Shown here piece after piece: positions 35,888 to 44,874 of a DNA stretch of 64,000 nucleotides. This DNA is from CAZTGZ01 sp964613385. GTDB taxonomy: Bacteria > Bacteroidota > Bacteroidia > NS11-12g > UBA9320. The first letter of the stretch is position 1; every line of letters starts with the position of its first letter. Under the pieces are notes generated by a model, which worked only from the letters and a program-made list of their open reading frames with translations, had not been told where the DNA came from and ran no database searches. A program made the position numbers and the translations under genes. The stretch lies in contig CAZTGZ010000002.1 in NCBI GenBank assembly GCA_964613385.1, positions 62,001 to 126,000 of the forward strand, given 5' to 3'.

Positions 35888-38800
35888 ATGACTTTAAGAT
35901 TAGGGTTAGATATCGGAGTTAATTCCGTTGGGTTTGCGTTGGTAAGAGAAGAAAACAACGAAAGTAAAATTGAAAAGTTAGGGGTAAGAATTGTTACAGA
36001 GGATCCAAATTTTCACGGCAAATTTTATCAGGGAAATACGGCCAGTAAAAATGCAGAAAGAAGATTAAATCGTGGCGCTCGACGAAACTTGGATCGTTAT
36101 CAATTGAGGCGAGATAAACTGATAGAAATTCTCGAAGACACAGGAATGATGCCGGATGAAGACCTGCTCTTAAAGATAAGCAGTTTGGAATTATACGAAT
36201 TGAGATATAGAGCAATTCAAGAAAAACTCAGTTTACCCGAATTAGGCAGAATATTTTATCACCTCAATCAGAAACGCGGTTTCCAAAGCAGTAGAAAAGG
36301 AAATAATGAAGAAAATGAAACCGAATACAAAAAAAAGCTCAAAGAAAATTCAGAAGGCTTGGGTAGCCAAACCATTGGTGAATATTTTTATCATAAACTA
36401 ATGGATAATCCATGGTACAGAATCAAAGAAAATTTGTTTTTCCGTTCTGATTATAAGGCGGAATTTGACCGAATTTGGGACAAACAATCAAATTATTATC
36501 CGAATTTAATGACCGGAGGTCCAAAAAATACCAACAATAAGGGAACTCTTTACAGTCTGATTCGAAATAAAACCATCTATTTTCAAAGGCCTTTGAAATC
36601 AGCTAAGAATTTGGTAGGAAAATGCACTTTTGAACCTTTAAAAAGAGTTATTCCAAAAAGTCATCCTTTATATCAGGAGTTTAGAATTTGGCAACAATTG
36701 AACAATCTTGAAATTACGCATGAAAATGTAAAATTAATACCAAATGAAGAACAAAAAACATTGTTATGGACAAAGTTGCACGAACCATCTCAATTAGACA
36801 AATTGGGAAACCTTACAGCCGCAAGTATTAAAAAAGTATTGGGCATCAACAAAAACGCAACAGTCAATTATGAAAAAATTGAAGGCAACAAAACTCTCAG
36901 AGCAATCAGCAAGGCGCTGGAGGCTGTTGACTTGGATTACAATTTTGAAATGCCCGATTTAAAGAATTTAAGGGAATTTGAAAACACAAACTTTGTTAAA
37001 CTATGGCATTTGACATACAGTATTGAGAATGAAAATCATCTTATAAACTGTCTAAAAAAGCAATTCAATATTGAAGCAGAGAAAGCTCTATACATAGCTG
37101 AAAATGTGGGATATACTTCCGATTTTGGTAGTCTTTCAGCAAAGGCTATTAAGAAAATTCTTCCCGGTCTTTGGGACGGAATGAAATACGACCAAGCTGT
37201 TCAGAATGCAGGATATAAACACCACAGCAAATTTGAAGATAATCAAGCTGTGTTAGAATTTTTACCGAGTATCAAACCCAATACATTAAAAAATCCTGTG
37301 GTAGAACAAATCTTAAATCAGGTAGTAAATTTGGTAAATAATATTATTCAAGACTATGGCAAACCCGATGAAGTAAGAGTTGAATTGGCCCGGACTCTTA
37401 AATCAAACGCCAGAGAACGAAATTCAATATCAAAAAAACAGAGAGATTTAGAAAAAAAGAATAAAGAAATAATGGAGGAATTGAAAAACTATCCTCAATT
37501 CAAAAGAGTCAGTGGTAGAGATTTAAAAAGATATCGGTTGTGGGAAGAGACCGATAAACTTTGTTTGTATTGCGGACAACCAATTTCATTTGAACAGGTA
37601 TACAACGGAATGGCAGAAATTGAACATATCATACCTAAGTCGCGCATTTTTAGTGATGCCATGAGCAATTTAGTATTAGCCCATGTCAAGGAAAATCGGG
37701 AGAAAGGACAAATGACTGCATATGAGTATCTGGAAGGAAAGGGACACAATTTGCTTAAGAATTATGAAGAATTAGTATCCAAACTTTATAACGAAAAAAA
37801 GATTACCAAATCAAAATTTTCTAATTTAATGATGAAAGGTGGGGATATTCCAAGCGATTTCCTCGAAAGACAATTGAATGACACACGATACATTTCACGA
37901 GAAGCTCTTAATATTCTCAAACAGGTATTTCCAAAAGTTTATTCCACTTCGGGTTCAATTACAGATTTATTAAAACAGAACTGGCAATTAAATCATGTAT
38001 TGGAGGAAATTAATTTGCCTGTATACAGAAAAGAAGGTCTAACCTATAAAACAGAAATTAAAGATAATTCCGGGAATATAAAAGTAGTTGAACGAATTAA
38101 AGATTTTGACAAAAGATCCGATCACAGGCACCATGCGGTTGATGCTTTGGTTATTGCATGCACCAAGCAGTCATATATTCAAAAGCTCAATAATCTGAAC
38201 AAAGAATTTCAAACTTACAATAGCTTAAAACAGAGCCCATATGAGTTTGAAATGCCATCAAAACATTTTCGTACAGATGTCATAGAACATTTATCATCAT
38301 TATTGATTAGTTACAAGAAACCGGGTACAAAAGTCCTATCAAGAAAAATAAATATTTATAAATCTGCCTCAGGCCCAAAGAAACAAATAACCTGGGCACC
38401 CAGAGGATCCTTACATGAAGATACGGTTCTAGGAAAAATTAAAAGGTATTCAAAGCCGAAAGATTGGAAAGATATCATTTTGAACCCTCAGAATATTGTG
38501 AACGAACAAGTAAGATTGGCCGTTAATGAATTATTAGCTCAACACAAAGACCCTAAAGGCGCTCTGGCGTATTTAAAAAAGAACAATTTAGAAATCAATG
38601 GGATTGAAGTAAAACATCCGTTGCTTTGGGAATATAAATTCACCAAAAGAGTAAGAATTTCGGACAACATTACTCAACCCCAAATTGATAAAATCATAGA
38701 CGGAAGAGTCAAAGACTTAATTTTAGAAAGGATAGAAAATTACGGGAGCATAAAGTCTGCTTTTAAAAATTATATCGATAACCCTATATTAATTGATATA

Positions 38801-39304
38801 GGGAAAAAGGTCCCTTTAAAAGCAATAACGGTTCGGGATGAGGGCAACTTGCAAAGTGTAAGAAATGGAAATGTTTATTTAAAAGGGAACCATCATGCTC
38901 TAATTTTTCAAAGTGAAGAAGGTGAATATCAGGAAAAAATGGTTAGTTTTTGGGAAGCTGTTGAACTGGCATTATGGAATCTGAATAATACTGGCAGTAT
39001 TTACCCTATCATTGATCGAAATCCAAATGATTCTGGTTTACCGTTAAAATACAGCTTACAAATAAATGATCTCTTTGTAATAGGAAATCATCCAAATGAA
39101 TTGAGTCAGGCTGAATTGTCTTTATCTTTATTTCGAGTACAAAAGCTGTCAAAAGGAGATTATTTTTTCCGGCAGCAATATCAGACCAAAATTGACATTG
39201 ACAAAGAATTCTCTATGAGACGGATTAATTCACTTAAAAAATTCAATGATATCTATAAAATTAGGCTAAACCATGTGGGTAATATTTTACAAATTGGAGA
39301 ATAA
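35888..39304 (+). CDS. cas9: CRISPR-associated endonuclease Cas9, type II-C
   Basis: 1,138 aa from ATG 35888 (the frame is open to 35801, but that part lies over the tracrRNA). RuvC-I: 'LRLGLDIGVNSVGFALV' with the catalytic Asp at residue 8. Arginine-rich bridge helix at about 54-80 ('NAERRLNRGARRNLDRY'). RuvC-II: 'EVRVELARTLK', Glu499. HNH: 'CLYCGQP' then 'EIEHIIPKSRIFSDAMSNLVL', with His580 and Asn594/Asn603 in the places of SpCas9 H840/N854/N863. RuvC-III: 'DHRHHAVDALVIAC', His749 and Asp752. All catalytic residues are present, so it should be an active nuclease that uses the tracrRNA encoded just upstream and crRNAs from the array. Size, the cas9-cas1-cas2 operon and lack of csn2/cas4 place it in II-C. 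The C-terminal PAM-interacting part ends 'INDLFVIGN...'. PAM unknown. Confidence 0.97.
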   Translation: MTLRLGLDIGVNSVGFALVREENNESKIEKLGVRIVTEDPNFHGKFYQGNTASKNAERRLNRGARRNLDRYQLRRDKLIEILEDTGMMPDEDLLLKISSLELYELRYRAIQEKLSLPELGRIFYHLNQKRGFQSSRKGNNEENETEYKKKLKENSEGLGSQTIGEYFYHKLMDNPWYRIKENLFFRSDYKAEFDRIWDKQSNYYPNLMTGGPKNTNNKGTLYSLIRNKTIYFQRPLKSAKNLVGKCTFEPLKRVIPKSHPLYQEFRIWQQLNNLEITHENVKLIPNEEQKTLLWTKLHEPSQLDKLGNLTAASIKKVLGINKNATVNYEKIEGNKTLRAISKALEAVDLDYNFEMPDLKNLREFENTNFVKLWHLTYSIENENHLINCLKKQFNIEAEKALYIAENVGYTSDFGSLSAKAIKKILPGLWDGMKYDQAVQNAGYKHHSKFEDNQAVLEFLPSIKPNTLKNPVVEQILNQVVNLVNNIIQDYGKPDEVRVELARTLKSNARERNSISKKQRDLEKKNKEIMEELKNYPQFKRVSGRDLKRYRLWEETDKLCLYCGQPISFEQVYNGMAEIEHIIPKSRIFSDAMSNLVLAHVKENREKGQMTAYEYLEGKGHNLLKNYEELVSKLYNEKKITKSKFSNLMMKGGDIPSDFLERQLNDTRYISREALNILKQVFPKVYSTSGSITDLLKQNWQLNHVLEEINLPVYRKEGLTYKTEIKDNSGNIKVVERIKDFDKRSDHRHHAVDALVIACTKQSYIQKLNNLNKEFQTYNSLKQSPYEFEMPSKHFRTDVIEHLSSLLISYKKPGTKVLSRKINIYKSASGPKKQITWAPRGSLHEDTVLGKIKRYSKPKDWKDIILNPQNIVNEQVRLAVNELLAQHKDPKGALAYLKKNNLEINGIEVKHPLLWEYKFTKRVRISDNITQPQIDKIIDGRVKDLILERIENYGSIKSAFKNYIDNPILIDIGKKVPLKAITVRDEGNLQSVRNGNVYLKGNHHALIFQSEEGEYQEKMVSFWEAVELALWNLNNTGSIYPIIDRNPNDSGLPLKYSLQINDLFVIGNHPNELSQAELSLSLFRVQKLSKGDYFFRQQYQTKIDIDKEFSMRRINSLKKFNDIYKIRLNHVGNILQIGE

Positions 39305-39313
39305 AGCCAAGCA

Positions 39314-40228
39314 ATGCTCCGAAGAATTCTATTTGTTGAAAAAGCTTGTCATCTAAAAACTGTTGACAATCAACTCGTTGCCTCCTTCAATTGCATCAAA
39401 GGTCAGGATGATTTGCCGGATAAAGTTGCTCCAATTGAAGATATAGGTTATATCATTTTGGAACATTCTCAAATCAGTATTTCCAAAAATTTAATGTCTA
39501 AGCTTATTGATAACAATGTTGCATTGATTGTCTGTAACGAGAAATCCATGCCTACAGGAATGCTATTGAATCTAGATGGGAACACACTTCAAAGCGAAAG
39601 ATTTAAAGCTCAAATCAATGCTTCGGAACCACTAAAAAAACAACTTTGGCAACAAACTGTTGTGGCCAAAATTAAAAATCAGATTCAAAATTTAAACCAT
39701 TGGGGCATTGTTTCCAATTATCTGGAAGAATGCTGTAAAAACGTAAAAAGCGGAGATACGACTAATGAGGAAGCGAAAAGCAGTTATTACTATTGGCAAA
39801 ATCTATTCCCGGATGCTTTGTATTTCACCAGAAAAAGAGATGGTGTTCCTCCGAACAACCTATTAAATTATGGATATGCCATTTTACGGGCATGTGTGGC
39901 CAGAAACCTTTCTGGAAGTGGATTATTGCCTACCTTAGGAATCTTTCATAAGAATCGTTATAATGCCTATTGTTTGGCCGATGATATTATGGAACCCTAT
40001 CGGCCTTTCGTTGACTGGATAGTCCGATCCATAGTACATCAATCTTCTGATTTTGATACCATGAAAAGAGATCATAAATTACAATTGATAAATGTTTTAA
40101 ACAAGGATGTAGTCATTGAAGGAAAGATAAGTCCTTTGGCCGTAGCCGTCCAGCGAACCACGTCCAGTTTAGCTAAATGTTTTTTAGCTAACGAGAAGAA
40201 AGTGCTTTACCCATCTATAATACATTGA
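39314..40228 (+). CDS. cas1: CRISPR-associated integrase Cas1, type II
   Basis: 304 aa, normal for type II Cas1. It starts nine bases after the cas9 stop. 'LRRILFVEKACHLKTVDNQLVAS' opens the N-terminal beta domain, with 'EDIGYIILEHSQISISKNLMSKLIDNNVALIVCNEKSMPTGM'. The catalytic helical domain has 'NNLLNYGYAILRACVARNLSGSGLLPTLGIFHKNRYNAYCLADDIMEPYRPFVDW', which contains the metal-binding His and Asp/Glu expected in Cas1. With Cas2 it inserts new spacers at the repeat next to the adaptation end, probably with Cas9 choosing PAM-flanked protospacers. Confidence 0.96.
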   Translation: MLRRILFVEKACHLKTVDNQLVASFNCIKGQDDLPDKVAPIEDIGYIILEHSQISISKNLMSKLIDNNVALIVCNEKSMPTGMLLNLDGNTLQSERFKAQINASEPLKKQLWQQTVVAKIKNQIQNLNHWGIVSNYLEECCKNVKSGDTTNEEAKSSYYYWQNLFPDALYFTRKRDGVPPNNLLNYGYAILRACVARNLSGSGLLPTLGIFHKNRYNAYCLADDIMEPYRPFVDWIVRSIVHQSSDFDTMKRDHKLQLINVLNKDVVIEGKISPLAVAVQRTTSSLAKCFLANEKKVLYPSIIH

Positions 40229-40563
40229 AAGAAGAAAGGCTTAGTGCTTACCGAATCATGTGGGTTATGGTATTATTTGACCTTCCAACTGATAGCGCAG
40301 CAGATCGCAAAACTGCTGCAAAATTTCGAAAATATATGATGAAAGATGGGTTCACCATGTTTCAGTTTAGCATCTATTTGAGGCATTGTGCCAGCGGTGA
40401 AAATGCGGAAGTGCATATTAAAAGAGTTAAGAATCAACTTCCTACCGAGGGACATATTGGTATTATTAAAATTACCGACAAACAGTTTTCACAAATTGAA
40501 ATTTTCAATGGTCGAAATCAGGGTAAACCGATGTCTGGACCACAACAGTTGGAATTATTTTAG
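40225..40563 (+). CDS. cas2: CRISPR-associated protein Cas2
   Basis: 112 aa. TTG start at 40225 overlapping the cas1 stop by four bases (TTGA); the next ATG (40258) would drop 'KEERLSAYR', which type II Cas2 proteins normally keep before 'IMWVMVLFDLPTDS'. The ferredoxin-like fold is clear ('FRKYMMKDGFTMFQFSIYLRHCASGENAEVHIKRVKNQLPTEGHIGIIKITDKQF'), with the conserved Asp in LFDLP. It bridges two Cas1 dimers in the integration complex. The gene ends 101 bp before the first repeat. Confidence 0.95.
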   Translation: MKEERLSAYRIMWVMVLFDLPTDSAADRKTAAKFRKYMMKDGFTMFQFSIYLRHCASGENAEVHIKRVKNQLPTEGHIGIIKITDKQFSQIEIFNGRNQGKPMSGPQQLELF

Positions 40564-40663
40564 AAAAAACAGGAATTTTCAACTTTGGTACATGAAATCC
40601 ACGATTTTTTTCGACAACAAACAAAGCTGTAACCCTTTGTTTATAAGGGCTACAGCGAGGTCT
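40564..40663. promoter_or_regulatory. Cas2-to-array interval: putative adaptation leader
   Basis: A 100-bp AT-rich stretch directly abutting a perfect repeat, on the side of the array where all repeats are intact. Because the degenerate end of the array is the opposite one, this side is the likely site of new spacer insertion. It also holds the hairpin listed separately. It is not a promoter for crRNAs if, as the tracrRNA indicates, the array is read on the minus strand. Confidence 0.4.
40626..40656 (-). terminator. Rho-independent-type hairpin ending the crRNA transcript
   Basis: Two 12-base arms (GCTGTAACCCTT and AAGGGCTACAGC) pair with a single A.C mismatch around a 7-nt loop. On the minus strand the stem is followed by TTTGTTTGTTG, a T-rich tail; on the plus strand it is followed by GAGGTC. 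So it is oriented to stop RNA arriving from the array, not from cas2, although it may also end the cas mRNA less well. Confidence 0.6.
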
Positions 40664-43600
40664 GTTGTGTTCAAAGAACGGTTCTTCTGATTTTGAAAGC
40701 AAATCACAACCTTTCCTAATTCTTTATTCATGATGTTCTTGTTGTGTTCAAAGAACGGTTCTTCTGATTTTGAAAGCAAATCACAACGGTGTAGATGCAA
40801 TAGAGATTTCCCAGAAGGTTGTGTTCAAAGAACGGTTCTTCTGATTTTGAAAGCAAATCACAACTGTTGCACATAGCTCAACATGGCCATTGCGTTGTGT
40901 TCAAAGAACGGTTCTTCTGATTTTGAAAGCAAATCACAACGCTTTTTGTCAATTTGTGACAAGTCATATAAGTTGTGTTCAAAGAACGGTTCTTCTGATT
41001 TTGAAAGCAAATCACAACAGCTCATGTAAACGCCCTTGCAATGGCGGCGTTGTGTTCAAAGAACGGTTCTTCTGATTTTGAAAGCAAATCACAACCTGTG
41101 CTTGTTGCTCTATTAAAAGAGCCTGTGTTGTGTTCAAAGAACGGTTCTTCTGATTTTGAAAGCAAATCACAACTGATTCGTAAAGGTTTTCAATCAAGGT
41201 CAAGTTGTGTTCAAAGAACGGTTCTTCTGATTTTGAAAGCAAATCACAACCTTACTGGATTGCAACATTCCAGAATGTACGTTGTGTTCAAAGAACGGTT
41301 CTTCTGATTTTGAAAGCAAATCACAACTATTCATTCGTTCTCCTATCCACTTTGCAAGTTGTGTTCAAAGAACGGTTCTTCTGATTTTGAAAGCAAATCA
41401 CAACATGAGCGTAGGACTCACCGGAGCTGTGGACGTTGTGTTCAAAGAACGGTTCTTCTGATTTTGAAAGCAAATCACAACCACCGAGCAGTTTAATATC
41501 TCCGCTGTCTTTGTTGTGTTCAAAGAACGGTTCTTCTGATTTTGAAAGCAAATCACAACGGCCGTCAAAAATGAACTTATCAATTATGTGTTGTGTTCAA
41601 AGAACGGTTCTTCTGATTTTGAAAGCAAATCACAACTATCAACCACAAACGTGTGCAATAGTTCAGTTGTGTTCAAAGAACGGTTCTTCTGATTTTGAAA
41701 GCAAATCACAACCATCTGCAGTAAGGTTCAATGAGGTTGGCAAGTTGTGTTCAAAGAACGGTTCTTCTGATTTTGAAAGCAAATCACAACTTATGCGCAA
41801 ACCGCCTTAATACCATTGTCGTTGTGTTCAAAGAACGGTTCTTCTGATTTTGAAAGCAAATCACAACTGCGGAGCTGCACAATTTGTTGTCAGAAACGTT
41901 GTGTTCAAAGAACGGTTCTTCTGATTTTGAAAGCAAATCACAACTGTATATGGATGATCCAAAATCCTTGCTATGTTGTGTTCAAAGAACGGTTCTTCTG
42001 ATTTTGAAAGCAAATCACAACTTACAATGGGTTCTGCCTTTACGGCTTTTGTTGTGTTCAAAGAACGGTTCTTCTGATTTTGAAAGCAAATCACAACTGC
42101 AGGATTATTTGGATGTTGTCCGGTTGGTTGTGTTCAAAGAACGGTTCTTCTGATTTTGAAAGCAAATCACAACCGTTTAGGGAATACCCTTAATGACTTT
42201 TGTGTTGTGTTCAAAGAACGGTTCTTCTGATTTTGAAAGCAAATCACAACACGTTGGTGTGTATGGCATAGCTGACGGACGTTGTGTTCAAAGAACGGTT
42301 CTTCTGATTTTGAAAGCAAATCACAACACGTTACGCGATTTGATACGGCTGAATTGAGTTGTGTTCAAAGAACGGTTCTTCTGATTTTGAAAGCAAATCA
42401 CAACCTGACAATCTTGCGCGTTGAATGAATCCACGTTGTGTTCAAAGAACGGTTCTTCTGATTTTGAAAGCAAATCACAACGGCCGTCGAAAATAAACTT
42501 ATCAATTACGTGTTGTGTTCAAAGAACGGTTCTTCTGATTTTGAAAGCAAATCACAACGTTTCATCTTTTCGTCGTTATCCCCAACTGGTTGTGTTCAAA
42601 GAACGGTTCTTCTGATTTTGAAAGCAAATCACAACTTAAAGACTGCATTATTGTACTTTCTGTCAGTTGTGTTCAAAGAACGGTTCTTCTGATTTTGAAA
42701 GCAAATCACAACCAATGCTACACAGGGCTTGAATGCGTTTGCGTTGTGTTCAAAGAACGGTTCTTCTGATTTTGAAAGCAAATCACAACGACTTTACGCG
42801 GCTTTACCTCTGTATTTATGTTGTGTTCAAAGAACGGTTCTTCTGATTTTGAAAGCAAATCACAACTCCAGCAACGTGTTTATTGTTTGAAATCTGGTTG
42901 TGTTCAAAGAACGGTTCTTCTGATTTTGAAAGCAAATCACAACTTAACGAGTGCAACAACGTAACATGGGAAGTTGTGTTCAAAGAACGGTTCTTCTGAT
43001 TTTGAAAGCAAATCACAACGGCATGGTGTTTGGTTGGGTAGGTGTTGCGGTTGTGTTCAAAGAACGGTTCTTCTGATTTTGAAAGCAAATCACAACCAAG
43101 AAAGCGAAGAAACTCTTCAGGTGTTAGTTGTGTTCAAAGAACGGTTCTTCTGATTTTGAAAGCAAATCACAACTTAGTTACCAGCATAAGTGGCGGAACT
43201 TTTGTTGTGTTCAAAGAACGGTTCTTCTGATTTTGAAAGCAAATCACAACCGTTCCTAACGTTACCCATGTAATAGATTCGTTGTGTTCAAAGAACGGTT
43301 CTTCTGATTTTGAAAGCAAATCACAACTCCTTCTGGCTCTATAAAAGTTCAAAGAAGTTGTGTTCAAAGAACGGTTCTTCTGATTTTGAAAGCAAATCAC
43401 AACTCTGAGTGCGTTGAATACTTGAACGCCAATGTTGTGTTCAAAGAACGGTTCTTCTGATTTTGAAAGCAAATCACAACTTACTTCATATGATTCCGGT
43501 GGTGGAAATGTTGTGTTCAAAGAACGGTTCTTCTGATTTTGAAAGCAAATCACAACTAAGGTAGTGTAGTTCGTTCCGTCAAATTTGTTGTGTTCAAAGA

Positions 43601-44708
43601 ACGGTTCTTCTGATTTTGAAAGCAAATCACAACTTCTTCCGTGGAGTTTGTTAAACCATTGATGTTGTGTTCAAAGAACGGTTCTTCTGATTTTGAAAGC
43701 AAATCACAACAGTTTGTTATTAGTTTGATTTTACTTCACTGTTGTGTTCAAAGAACGGTTCTTCTGATTTTGAAAGCAAATCACAACTGTCCGGCAATGC
43801 TAACAAATATCTACGCGGTTGTGTTCAAAGAACGGTTCTTCTGATTTTGAAAGCAAATCACAACTAGATGTTCATACATTTGGTCTTGTGTCATGTTGTG
43901 TTCAAAGAACGGTTCTTCTGATTTTGAAAGCAAATCACAACCAGATCCATACGGTGGAGAAGTGAAAAAGGTTGTGTTCAAAGAACGGTTCTTCTGATTT
44001 TGAAAGCAAATCACAACTATAAACGTAAGCACCCCAATTTCCGTAAGGTTGTGTTCAAAGAACGGTTCTTCTGATTTTGAAAGCAAATCACAACCAAACC
44101 ACAACGAAACATTAATTCAGAGAAGTTGTGTTCAAAGAACGGTTCTTCTGATTTTGAAAGCAAATCACAACGCGTCAATTCTAACTTATCAACCGCATAC
44201 GTTGTGTTCAAAGAACGGTTCTTCTGATTTTGAAAGCAAATCACAACCGGTTGCGCCCGATACCGCCTCGCCAATTGGTTGTGTTCAAAGAACGGTTCTT
44301 CTGATTTTGAAAGCAAATCACAACTATTCCTGACGTTCGTCATGGGCGTGACAAGTTGTGTTCAAAGAACGGTTCTTCTGATTTTGAAAGCAAATCACAA
44401 CTACGCCTGTCAGCTCTCTTTTGTCTGCGAGGTTGTGTTCAAAGAACGGTTCTTCTGATTTTGAAAGCAAATCACAACTCCATCTCGAAAAGGTAATTCC
44501 GTCCAATGTTGTGTTCAAAGAACGGTTCTTCTGATTTTGAAAGCAAATCACAACTGCCCAGCCCCAGAGAGTTGTGTCAATACTGTTGTGTTCAAAGAAC
44601 GGTTCTTCTGATTTTGAAAGCAAATCACAACAAAAATAGAAGTCGTATTCGTTCATGTACTGTTGTGTTCAAAGAACGGTTCTTCTGATTTTGAAAGCAA
44701 ATCACGAA
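40664..44708 (-). CRISPR. Type II-C CRISPR array: 53 repeats of 47 bp, 52 spacers of 29-31 bp
   Basis: I located repeat starts (plus coordinates) from 40664, 40741, 40818 ... to 44585 and 44662; the mean period is 76.9 bp. The 47-bp repeat begins GTTGTGTTCAAAGAACGG and ends GCAAATCACAAC on the plus strand. The crRNA strand is minus (GTTGTGATTTGCTTTCAAA...), as shown by the tracrRNA anti-repeat; from memory, this start is shared with 47-nt repeats of other Bacteroidota II-C loci. Repeats look identical except the last (44662-44708), whose final three bases (AAC) read GAA. The ends GTTGTG/CACAAC are inverted repeats. Spacers are unrelated to one another except numbers 12 and 24 (41560-41589 and 42482-42511), which agree in 27 of 30 bases. 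Short ORFs through the array are artefacts of the repeat. Confidence 0.98.
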
Positions 44709-44874
44709 AGATTTATTCTATTGTGTAGCTAAAAATTGTTGTACTCAAAGACAAATATTGACAAACTGTTTCATGGGTTGGAATAGTCGTTTTTCCAGAC
44801 ATTAGTGTCTAGCTTGTACCCGTGATGCCTACAGATGTCTAAATTGCATTCATGCATCGAAACTGCCTCAACAA
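44709..44874. other. Array-flanking region with a fossil repeat
   Basis: 166 bp between the terminal repeat and the next gene. Bases 44738-44751 read GTTGTACTCAAAGA, which agrees with the first 14 bases of the repeat in 12 positions. It starts 76 bp after the start of the terminal repeat, exactly one array period. It is best read as the decayed remains of an older 54th repeat. No ORF is seen. Confidence 0.55.

Noticed and set aside
44555..44584. GTTGTGTCAA inside spacer 51, resembling the start of a repeat
   Set aside because: Only the first seven bases agree with the repeat and it is out of register; likely chance within a normal 30-bp spacer.
40682..44690. Many short ORFs of 60-150 codons on both strands with repeated 'CSKNGSSDFESKSQ' or 'CFQNQKNRSLNTT' peptides
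   Set aside because: They are translations of the 47-bp CRISPR repeat and its spacers, not genes.
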